Shown: positions 1 through 11,029 of the stretch, one piece after another
How the letters are laid out: each line of letters begins with the position of its first letter
How positions within the stretch are numbered: position 1 is the first letter of the stretch
Assembly (NCBI GenBank): GCA_037954235.1
Contig: JBBMOA010000013.1
Location: 21,443,001 to 21,507,000 of the forward strand
Origin: Aulostomus chinensis
Taxonomy: Eukaryota; Chordata; Actinopteri; Syngnathiformes; Aulostomidae
Direction: 5' to 3'
Length of the DNA stretch: 64,000 nucleotides
Made by a program: the position numbers and the translations under genes
The notes under the pieces: model-generated
Seen by the model: the letters and a program-made list of their open reading frames with translations, nothing else
Told to the model about the DNA's origin: nothing
Databases searched by the model: none

Positions 1-1594
1 AACTTTATCCTTTGCATGTAAGCCGTCCTCTCCAGAGCAGCGGGCTGCCTCTGGAGAGCATCTCCAGCTCTTTCTACCAGCTCCTTGATGAGGAGCAGCG
101 GCAGGAGAATTAGCTTCCTAACATGTCTTCGGTGGTGATGAAACCAGAACGCCCAGGGAAATCCCACACAGACACACGGGGAGGACAAGCACACAGAAAG
201 GACATTACAATATGTCTTTCCCTCATAACTCTGCTGCACAACAACAACACGCAGGCTGCACTCTCGCGTACATGCACATAAAGGTTGACTTCTTCCAGGT
301 GCAACATCAAAACTGTTCTGGCCTCACACATTCAGAGTCAAAGGGCACATTTCCCTCTAAGCTATGCATGCCAAGAGGAATGTGTGCAGTTTGACAGTTG
401 CTACAGTTGTCACCCCCCCCACCCCCAAGCCCATACCCACCGACCAACCAGCAGAGCGTCATATCTCTGCCCTCCTCATCTCTCCCTCCACCCTCCTCTT
501 TTCATCTCTCCCCATCACTGGAATTCCAAATGGGCACGGATGTTTTTCTGCTCGCTTTTCTCAACGCTGCATATTAACAATTGCCTCTCACTACAAATGG
601 CATCTCCAAGGTAGGGGCCGACCTTCATTTCTCTGCAGAGGGCAAGCCAGTAAATCCATTTCTCTAGAGATGTGGTTCACTGAATAACAAATCACGGGGC
701 CAGACGTGGCTCTCTCTCCTGTTAAAGAAGCCCATTGCCAGAAGCTTTCTTCACAGGACCTGTAACACCAGGGGTGTATTATAGAGAGAGGAGTGGACAA
801 ACACTTTGAAGGTGTTGCTATGGGGAACAGAGGTGCTGGCGTTTAAAAAAAAAGAAATCTATTTCTCTTCTTCCTCCCCATTTCAGTGTCTGGTAAATTA
901 CATGTCACCATGTAACATCAGTAATGAAACCTTGTCAATAATTAAATAAGCAGTTCCCACTTCTCCTCGGTGACACACAATAATATCAACGGCGCTCTCA
1001 GAATCATCAGGAGAAATTGCTGATATCTCGCAGCTTCTGCACATATTTCACTATCTCATTTCCAATGCCCCCCCTGCCTAAGGCAAATCAACTCAACAGA
1101 ATATCAGCTACCTTTCAAAATTTGTTAAGCTGGCTCACATTTCACACCTTATCTTGCTTCATGACCGGTGTAACGTTATTTATACCCTGCAAACAAAATG
1201 TCTCTAGCACTGTTGATGCTGATAAGGGCCTTTCGTTGGGAACAAGGTGACAGCAGCCAGATTACAAGTTGGTGATTTACCTTATTCATTCCCGTGACCT
1301 AGAAAGGAGCAAAAGCAAATTTAGTATACATTGCTGTTCCACCGCAGACCGACTTGATTTACTGTCTACGGTGCGTTACTGAATCTCCTAGGCCCCCCAA
1401 AAATGGCTCAAGTAACTTTTCTTTCATTTGAGAAAAGATTGAGATGCAGATTGAAAGGATATTATACCAATGCAGGAACAAAACTAAGTACATTTAATCA
1501 AGTACTCTGCTTACAGCAATACTTCACTTCTCATTCTCACAAACAGGTGTCTTACGCTCATCAGGATCACTTTTTTTGGCTCTAGATAGCAGAG
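1..1594. other. Non-coding stretch, no gene recognised
   Basis: Unique-looking AT-rich sequence. Several frames of 60-110 codons exist but show no domain, biased composition or splice context that would support a gene. Confidence 0.6.
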
Positions 1595-1740
1595 AGAGCG
1601 AGCCATGTAAATTCAGCTTGGAGCTAACGGCTAACGTGGCGAATACTCTTTATCCAGACGTATGCTCCATCATTGTTGCTGTGGCTACTGTTAACAGTAA
1701 ATCGCCATTAGCTTCAAGCTAAATATACATGGCTGGCTCT
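1595..1740. repeat. Inverted repeat with 37-bp arms (foldback/MITE-like)
   Basis: The arm at 1595-1631 pairs with the arm at 1704-1740 without gaps at 32 of 37 positions, around a 72-bp loop. The right arm is identical over all 37 bp to 29293-29329, inside a TTAA-flanked transposon-like element. This points to a dispersed mobile repeat rather than a local hairpin. Confidence 0.7.
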
Positions 1741-1896
1741 TTCTGCATTCTGGAGCCACAAAGAAGGTGATGTACTAAGGGAAGAAACTGCTCAAGGCAC
1801 CTATTTATGAGTACTGAAACAAAAAAACAACAACAAACTTCCTGAGAACGTTTCACAGCAAAATTCAAAAAGAAGGACTTTGGAGGCGGGGTGTTG

Positions 1897-2337
1897 TGTC
1901 ACGGTCTTTTCTTTTCCTGCCATGTTTCATGTCGTGTCCTTCTTGTGTTATTTTGTGATCACTCACCCCTGTCTCTGCTTCAGGTTCCTGTCTGCCCTTC
2001 CCTCTCGTCGTTCGGGTCCACCTGATCCCTGATTGTGTTTCCCTCAGCTGTGTCTCATCACCCCCCATGAGCCCTCCCTATATTCCCCCTTTGTGTATTA
2101 TTTTGTCGCCAGTTCGTTGATGTTCCTGACTCACGTTCCGGCACTCTCATTCACAGTCATAGCCTCATTAAGATCAGAACCTTACTTGTTTTTTGACCTC
2201 GCCTTTCACCTCACTTCTTGGATACCTCTGCCTGGTTGGACTGCTCACCCGTGTACCGACCTCTGCCTGGAAATAAACCCTGCTTGTCTGATCCCACCGG
2301 TCTTAGTCATGCATTTGAGTCCTGCTTATCCTGTACA
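1897..2337 (+). mobile_element. Probable solo LTR-like element
   Basis: A pyrimidine-rich block of about 440 bp begins TGTCACGGTC and ends CTGTACA, giving the TG...CA ends expected of an LTR. It has a TATA-like CCTATATTCC (2077-2086) and an AATAAA (2272-2277) before its end. The style, including 'GCATTTGAGTCC' near the 3' end, is like teleost Gypsy-type LTRs I know. The flanking 5-mers are not a clean duplication (TGTTG before; ATGTT after), and no internal retroelement genes are adjacent. Family assignment is tentative. Confidence 0.55.
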
Positions 2338-2355
2338 ATGTTCTTGATACAGGTT

Positions 2356-2580
2356 GCAAATCTAAGTACAGTGAGAACAAGTTAACCAGGAAACGGAACA
2401 AGAGATCTGACAGAGACAGAACACGAGGAATTGAAATACAATCAACTCATCACACAACAGGAGACGGATATAGAACATGGAGGTGGGCAGCTACTGATAA
2501 CATGATTGAATGCGAATGATACAGAATGATATGTATATACATATTTGTGTGTGTGTGCGCGTTTGCGTGTATGTACATGT
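2356..2580 (+). repeat. 225-bp direct repeat, copy 1 (uninterrupted)
   Basis: It begins GCAAATCTAAGTACAGTGAG and matches 2581-2715 and then 3294-3327 closely, with scattered substitutions. The two halves are contiguous here. It starts 18 bp after the LTR-like element. Confidence 0.8.
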
Positions 2581-3327
2581 GCAAATCTAAGTACAGTGAG
2601 AACAGGTTAACCAGTTTAATGGAACAAAATCTGACAAAGACAGAAAGAACACAAGGAACTGAAAAACAATCAACTCATCACACAACAGGAGATGGATGTA
2701 GAACATGGAGGCGGGTGAGGAGCTGGTTGAGCCATGAGATAATGAGAACTGGGCTGAGAGCACTGATTAACTGACAAGAATGAGCAGGCAGCAGGTAAAT
2801 ATGTCTGACACATGAGGGTGAAACTACATAATGAAACAGGCACATGACCCCGAACTGAAAATCAACAGTCCTAATTGGATTGTTGCACATTTCGAAGCAA
2901 ATATTATACTTTTTGCTTACACGTTTCCAGCAGGTTACAAATGACATTTTCCTTTCTTATCCAGAGTAAACCACACGTCCCCAGATGTGTTGGTATATTT
3001 TTCTACAATTCTACAGTTCTTAAATGTTCCTTTTGGGATTGGTACAGTTCTATTTCTTCTATGAAAAATAACATTGGGTTTGCTGGAGGATGCTTTTGCA
3101 CAGTCTTGAAAAGTATCTAATATAATGTGTTGCACAGTTTCAGATAAAAAAAAATATCCAGCAGTATGCAATAGAGTTCAAATGAGCTCAGTTTTAAAGC
3201 CTCGTGAAACAAAAGCTAGTGACAGGAGTGGCATTTGTTTGTTAAAATATATATAAATCAAGGTTGTGAGGGTGAAGCTCCTCCTCACCTTCGCAGCTAC
3301 TGATGACATGATTGAATGTGAATGATA
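2581..3327 (+). repeat. 225-bp direct repeat, copy 2, split by about 578 bp
   Basis: The first part (2581-2715) and second part (3294-3327) correspond to adjacent sequence in copy 1. The intervening 2716-3293 starts TGAGGAGCT and carries AGCTCCTCCTCAC near its end, a short imperfect inverted repeat. Either a mobile sequence inserted into copy 2, or copy 1 lost this segment. Part of the interval (about 2760-2870) reads like the opposite strand of an LTR-type repeat. Confidence 0.65.
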
Positions 3328-6300
3328 GCGCATGCCAAGCATCAGAGATGACTCTGGACAAGCTGGCTACGTCTCGCCCATGAAGGTGAATAAATCATTT
3401 AATGGTGTGACCCTTCAGGCTTTCTTAACATGATCAGAGCAAACCGATCACATTATGAAAGTGAAACAAGTCATCTCGCCCAAGTGGTGTCACAATCAAT
3501 ACAATTAATTCACCATTTTGAAGCAATCATTTCACACAAAAAGGAGAACTGAGCAGCTTTGCATCACTGGGTGGATGGAGGAGGGCATCAAGTATGTAAA
3601 AATACAGATTTTTAAACATATAGTTCGAGTATATCAAGAGATAAATGACCAGAAGGGACGCAAGATTAAAACTAGGAGCATGTATTTTTCATTTTGTGAG
3701 AGCTTTAACTATCTATGGCAGTAGAATAATGTGGATTAAACATGAATGCAGTGGTAATATTATAAATTATAATAACAACATATAGAATTGTAAAACACTG
3801 GGGAGCAGGGGGGGTGATAGATGACGTGTGAAATGGCCGCGGCATCTGAACATTCCCCAGCGGAACATGCATAGCTGGTAACATTACCGACATTTTCACA
3901 TTCAGTGTTCAAACTCAAGTCTAAAGCGCTAAACTTGTCTGGCCAAGTTGAGTCTCACGTCATTTATTCTCTGTAAAGTCACAAAACTGCTAAACACCCA
4001 TTTCTCTCACTTCTTTTCTGAGTTGCAAACATGCGTAATGGGTAAATGCAGAACCTAATTGCATCACTTGGAGTTACAAACATGTTTTACTGACATCTAG
4101 AAAAACAATTTTTGCATAAAAAGAATCTTCAGTATTTTTCAGCCCAGGTCTTTTATTATTCTGAGAATTGTTCTCACTCTGATGAATAAATCATGCTCTC
4201 ACCGTTTCGTCTGTACAGTTTTGGAAAACATGACACAACAGCTTATAGCGTGGAAAGCAGTGCAAGCATCTTTCCAAATAAACATCAGTTTGTCTCCGTG
4301 TCAGACAAAAGTAAACACAGAAAATAGCCTCCTGGATTAGTTTTTGCAGCTCGCTCCGTAAGGATTTACGACTGGGCCGTGCCAGCCAACTATCAGTCTG
4401 CACACAGATGTCAGTTTGCTGCTTGGCTTGTTAGAGAAGTGCTGTTGTATAAATGAGAGAAGGTTTGGTTATAATTGCTGTCTAATGACATTCAAGACGA
4501 ATGAAAACAGTGACCATTTTCTTATCACCAACCCATTTAATTGCTTTTGTTATGTCCGTCAAGACTTTTCCCTGCGAGACTATAAGGGGGGATGTTCACA
4601 AAGAGCCAGAAATGTTAATTTGTTCTTCGTAACGGCAATGATTCTTAACACAGAAACTGGGATAATATAACAGTCCTCACTGTGAGCAAAAATTCGCACA
4701 TTTTCACCATTTGACTTCCAAAACCAAGAGCGATTATGTCGTGTCATCACCATCGGCACCATAGTCAAAGAATTTATCCAAAAATTTACCCCGAATTTGA
4801 AAGAAAGGGATTAAACCTGCAGATGGATAGATGTGCAGCATTTAAATATTACAGCGACCAATATGAAACATCCCTCCAGAATTTTCAGATCAGTGATTGG
4901 GTGCTTCTTATTGAAATGCGTCTTGGGAGTTTTAGCTGTCATAAAAGTTTTGAAGTTCAGAGCTGATTCAGCTGGGAGAATTTCAACTGTGATTCATGGT
5001 CGTGCCAAAATAGCTTCTTCTGCAATAGAAGTCTATAAATCCCTTGTTGAACATACACGGCAGCTTAAAATGGAGGCTTAACTTATCATCTTGAGAGACT
5101 TTTCAGACAGGAAATTGTTTCTTTACCTGTTTGGACATAAAAAACAAAAATCGCCTCATTCGACTGCTACTTGATGTAAACATTTAGGAGAATTTCAGGA
5201 GAAACATTAGGAGCGTATTGATTTGGAGCATACATGCAACATAATGTGCTAAGAGCCTTCAGCGTGTATGAGGGATCACTTTCTACTTCACATCTCTTCC
5301 TGTCTCACACAAAAACACAGTGAGCGTGTAAGGCAACAACCTGATAAGTGCATTATACAAACACACACACATAAACAGACACACACACACGCACACACAC
5401 AAACTCCTGAGTTAGAAGCACACATGCACAGATGGGTGAGAATGGCCCTCTCGTATCGGCTTATTAGATAAGTGGAGGTCCTACATGGTGAAATCTAGCA
5501 GTGAGGAAGAGTTATGCTCGCTGCTTCCTCGGCTGTGTTGGTGGATCGCCAACATCACCATAAGCAGTCAGTCAATAGGCTGACTCAACAGTGTGTGAAA
5601 TTAAGAGGGAAATAGAAGTAGACAGACATTAAGCCGCTCTCTCTCCCACTTCCCTTCACTCTTTCAGACGCCAGACAGCGACTAATGCACCCCCCAGAGC
5701 CCCCACACGCCACTATCACACACCAGCAGCACTACTGCTCCACTTCTTCTTGTCACTTACTCAAAAAAATACCGCAAGACATAGAAAGCTACACTGGCCT
5801 CCTTAACGGCGTCGGTGTCACGAAGACACAGAGAGGGGATGCTTTTATTGAACTCATCACCTGTATGTGACCCATGTAACATCCCGAGGATCCACGTTGA
5901 GTCAATTGCTGCAAATTGTTGGAGTGCAAGTCTGGGTGATCGAGAAGATTCAGCTGAAAAGTGGGACGATGTGAAGTCGCCCTTGCTCAGGAAACAGAGC
6001 AAATAGTGGCTCGGAAGTGGTTTCAAGTGTTGTAACTCTTCTCAGAACTTGATAAAGCAATGCTCTCTACAGGTACCGTGTTGCAAAAGGCAAGCCTATC
6101 GGTAGCAGCACTTCTAACCTGAGGAAACGCTTAGTCTTTGACAAACTAAAATTGTTGGATCGATTCATTCACTGATGAAATGTTATTTATTGAGGGAAAA
6201 AAAGAAAGCAACAAAAAAGCCGATGACAACACAATTGGGGCGACACATACACCGTAAGAGGGACAAGGACCTCTGTTGGTAAGAAAATAATCTGCAAATC

Positions 6301-9300
6301 AACTGAGTGAAATCAAATTATGAATCGGCTACACGACCACAAGCCCCCCCCCCCCCCCACCCCTGATCTCAGTGGTTCCCAAGTTGTTTAAAGTCCTGAA
6401 ACAGTCACCCTCCTGCTGGGTACTCTCGACCTCCACGCACAGCCAACGCTCATGTGCTGCTACATTTGCAAGGTGCAAAAAGGAGTGAAACAAACATAAA
6501 GCAGGCCTGTTTTATCAAGACATGGCAATGTTATTCACAGCTTTTGCTCTTTACTCAGCCTGATGAACCATCTCATACTTCATCAAGACGCACCTGAAAT
6601 GATGCAAATAGGTTAAGTCACAGTATGAGTGGAGCAACTTGCCTGAAAAAAAAATCCTAATTAGCTGATGTTCTGCATCCTGTGGCAGTTTCTGCTGTTC
6701 ACATGGATGTGGGGAAGCTTTGTTTCAACAACTTATGCATATTTAAGCAAATGAGCCAACATATTCGGTGCTAAATTGCCTTATTTTTTTATTCTCCATC
6801 TTGGGAGGAGTTGAGCAAACTGGAGGCGAAGCAGAAGACCCACCTGCAGGGCTACTGTGATTGCCTAAACAGGAAGCAGGTCTTCACAGACCATGACTGG
6901 GAGAAACAGAACTACTAGTTTATTGTGACTGACTTTGAGAATATTTTACTTTTTTTTGTGTGCGCACCCCTGATGCAACTGTGTATACCCATGGGGGGTG
7001 CGCTGAAAATCAAAGTGAATATTTCTACTGAGTGAGAATGCGTGGATGTAGGGACATGACGAGTGCCACTCGGCATGCGTGAGAGGGCAACTCTGACCTG
7101 AGAATAAGAGCCAGTCAACTGGGAATGAGAAAAAAAAAACGTTATTAATTCTGCGAGAGCACTCACACCTGCTTAAATGTAAATCTAAAAACACAAAGAT
7201 GCACAATGAAAGTAAAAACGCATGTTCAACAGCGGCAAGAGAACAAAAGCAATGAAAAAATATCAAAGCAATACCTAATTATAAAATTGAGATTAATTTG
7301 GCTGAAATATCACTCCAGTAAGACATCTATTGTCAGACGTCCACCAGGAGGATGTTTAGAATAACTCAATCTTTTTTTCCCACCTCCTTGATATGTTAAT
7401 GCAGGTCTTGTTTTTGAGTTAGAAACAAAATCCGTTTTGCTGAGAGCCTCATTTTGTCAAAGCAGGGAGGAGTCTCATTTCCATACGAAATGCCTGGGTT
7501 ACAATGAAACTACTATTAAGGAAATTCTGAACACCAGCCTAATGATAAAAAGGCAGTTGCCAAGGTAATATGCAAAAGAGTCTCATTGACTCTGAGTTGA
7601 ACTATGAGAGCCACCTTCAAAAATAGAGGCTGGGGAGCTCAACCTGCTGACTTGGAATAAACTCTGCTTTGTTTTGCTTATATAATATTTTTTATCAGGG
7701 AGTTTTGAACATATAAAATGAGTTAGAAACTACTGTATGTTTGATTTATGAATAAAATGAGGGGATCAGTCTCTGTTATCTCACTTCTTTCTTGGCGATT
7801 CAGGAAGTAGAATTGCACCTCGCCGCCAGACACATGATGGAGGCAGGGAGTATTTCATGTGAGTCAGTAGGCAGCAATATCTTGCGTGACACACATTGCA
7901 CATGGGACACGCTATCATACAGATATGTGACAGTGTTCTTACTTACATAAAACCCGGGGGGAACATCCATATCAGTCCTTAGTAAGAAAATCAGCACCCA
8001 GGCGGGGAAGAAAAACAAATCCTACCACAGTTCCTATCGTTTGATCCAGAGAGCCACTAAATCTACCCAGACTGATGATCCATAGTTTCCACCTCCAACA
8101 GCATGATGAGCCAGTACTTATGGGTTTAATCAATCAAGGGGGTATTGACGGAGGTCAAGGGTCATGCTAGGGGAACACAAGGACCATAAACTGCAAAATA
8201 TCAATACAGTCACTTGGTTAGATACAATGTTAATGCAGACAGTAGCAGCACGTTGCAACAATCAAATATCAATCAGTGAAATTATTAGAGTTAGCTGCAT
8301 AATCACATAAATAACCTGACTAAATCATATTGTCATCGTTTCAGTCAGGACGGCGTTTTCTCGCAGAAAGACGAAACCGAGAGAGTCCTGGGCTCGTCGG
8401 CTCAGGTCCCAGAAACCTGATTAATCAACAAAGCCAAAACCTGAATTAACACTCAAAGGTATATCAATTATGTTCCAATGATCCAATTACATATTTTGCA
8501 GCCCAGTAGGATCAAAGTAGCCCAAATGGGTGGCAAATTCACTGTTTGCAAAGCTGGGTCTTGTGGATTATAAACAAACAAAAAAATCTAATTTGTTGTT
8601 TCCTGTTGGAACACAGACTCACATTGGCATTTATAACAATTTCTAGTTTTGAAAATATGAATCATTTTGGTCCCTCAACAAATACAAACACTGGAAACTC
8701 AGCTGATCCCTAAAAAAAACAAGTCTAATTTCTAGTGAGTTCCATACTGGCTGATCCTGTGTCTGAGTAGGAGAAACTTCGTTCCTAATTCCACCTCACC
8801 ACATTTTACTTCCTTGCTGGTTTCCCCAAGACAATCAAGTCTGTAGAGAATAAACATTTTAAATGTCACATTTTCTTTTGCTGAAATGGTTCGGATGCGA
8901 CGCCTCAAACATCCCCACCGGTTGCAACTACAGCCAAAAGAACAACTAAAGTATCAATCACCTGAAATCCTTCTCAAACAACCACTTAGACGAGGGCCTA
9001 AAGTGACATTGTCATTGATTTACCTTCCTCTTCCTCTTCCCCAAAGGGAGCTGAGAAACCACTAGAGGGAGCAACAACAAACACATGCACAGTGGAGAGA
9101 GTACTGACAGGATTAAAACCCTTACCTGTTAGTGTCAGTCTCATGCAATAAAAGTAAAAAAGAACAGCACCGTGATTTTATTTCAGATTAAATGTCCAAG
9201 TGAATCCCCTGACCCCGGTATGGATTAAGGCCATTTTTTTCTCTATGTTGCATCTGCTTCTGTTTTGTCTGCTCTGAAAGCACCTGGTTGCAGATGGATA

Positions 9301-9786
9301 CGAGTGTGTGAGGGCTCAGGCAAGAAGCAAATGTGTGTGCAGCCTCTTCAGATAGATGGATATTGACCAACGGGAGGAAAACTGATGGAATTTCATTGAC
9401 CTTCGGCAAACTGCAGCGTGTCACACCAGCAGATCAATGCCTTCTCTCCCTCTAGCCCTCGCTCACTTCTCTCTGGGGGACTTTTGATGCTCAAACTTGT
9501 TCTCGTCGGGGAGTGGAGAGGTGGAGAAACACCTGAAAACGAGAGGCTCCTAGAAATTGTCGCTAAGTGTCATTTGTTCTGCGACACTGAAGGACAGCGA
9601 GCCAAGGTTTTTAGCTGCTGTAACCAGAGAATGTAAAACATAAAGAGTGTCTGTCGTGAGAGATCCTGCACAGACATTGTGTATCCATGCACTGCCTTTA
9701 TGTTCTGTGACCAAGGTTGGCAGTCAGTATAAATCCCTCTAGCTGATTCTGAATTCGGAGAGTGTGCTGGTCGGAGTTTCCTGACT
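3328..9786. other. Non-coding stretch, no gene recognised
   Basis: Mostly unique AT-rich sequence. It includes an interrupted (CA)n near 5361-5404 and a C15 run at 6344-6358. No supported exon, RNA gene or clear mobile element was seen. Confidence 0.55.
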
Positions 9787-11029
9787 TTAAAGAGGACCTA
9801 TTATGCTTTTCCAGCTTTTCAAGACCTATAAATATGTTTAAAATGTTGGACACTTGTTCTAGAGGACGTTGAAGTGTCATATCACGAGGTAGGTGTGTGT
9901 TAAAGTAATCCTCGGGGGCAGTTTCAGGCAGCTTTGCACTGCTGAAAATGCTCGGATTTGGAGGGTTTTCAAAAGTCTCATTTTGTGACGTCACAACTTC
10001 AGGGGAAGCTCCATATACGGCTGCCCACGCTGCTCTGCCATGGAAATATACGGTGCAGACTACAGAGCTACGGTGTTGTCGTCGAAATGGCTAACAGAAA
10101 GTGTTTTTTTTTGGTTGCAAACTCTTCTTATCTTTGCACGAACTTCCCAAAGAAGACGACTTAAGGGAGCAATGGGAAGATTTTTTGTTTTTGGGGGAGC
10201 AAGTAACTCTTTTGCCTTGACCACTCGGGTGCTCTTGGCATTTCATGGACAGCAGTTTCCTAAACAAACCTCAGTTCAATGCTGGATTTGCGAAAAAACT
10301 AATCCTGAAGGCAACTGCTGTCCGGTCCCAGACACAGAACCACAGGCTGCAAGTAACATTCTGTCAGTGTCTTGTCTGTTTTTAGCTCTGAACTGAGGTG
10401 AAAGAATTGCTCCTAGTATAAATCCAAGCAGCGGGTACACACCGTACAGCATTTGCTGAGGTTTAGTGTCAGGCCAAGGTGACTAAAAAAACAGTAGCAG
10501 AGTAGTGTAGTTAGTAGATAATATGAGATGTGGGGGATTTTAGCGTTTACCATTCAGAGACGTCTTGCAACAGTAGTTGCTGCATCCAAGGTTCAGGTTG
10601 TGTATATTGTTGGTGTCTGGGTCAGATTCTGGGTCACAGATCTTTGGTCGTATCGCTGAAGTTGACATTTTAAAAATGCTAAAACTATAAACAAGCCGGT
10701 TACCGGGTGAGACATCTTCCTTGCATGTGAGAGGAGGCCTGTTATTATGCAGCGGGGGGGCAGGCCCCTCGATACGTTGACCAATCTCAGGAGAGTGGGT
10801 GCGGTAAGGGCGCAGAAGGGGTGTATGTGTGGGGGTGGGGGGAGGGGTGGGGGTGCTGAATCCAAGCATTTCAGAGGGAAGCAGAAAAAAGGCAGAATAG
10901 AGGAGTACACACATTGCAATATGCGATAATTATGGAGTTTTTTTATTGATCGAATCTTTCAATCATGCCCCACTGGGGTCCAACGCTGTATTAAAAGCCC
11001 TGGAAATGAGCACAATAGGGCCTCTTTAA
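9787..11029 (+). mobile_element. Non-autonomous TTAA-flanked DNA transposon (piggyBac-type, about 1.24 kb)
   Basis: The left end reads TTAA-AGAGGACCTATTATGC (from 9787). The right end, on the opposite strand, reads TTAA-AGAGGCCCTATTGTGC (from 11029). TTAA duplication with inverted termini is the piggyBac-superfamily signature. The AGAGGACCTATTATGC end is one I associate with a common teleost repeat. No transposase domain is visible in any frame, so the element would depend on a transposase in trans. Confidence 0.75.

Noticed and set aside
10040..10396. 118-codon plus-strand frame
   Set aside because: Inside the TTAA-flanked element; overlaps other frames and shows no transposase motif.
9787..11029. 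hAT-type transposon
   Set aside because: No 8-bp target duplication could be found, whereas TTAA is present at both ends.
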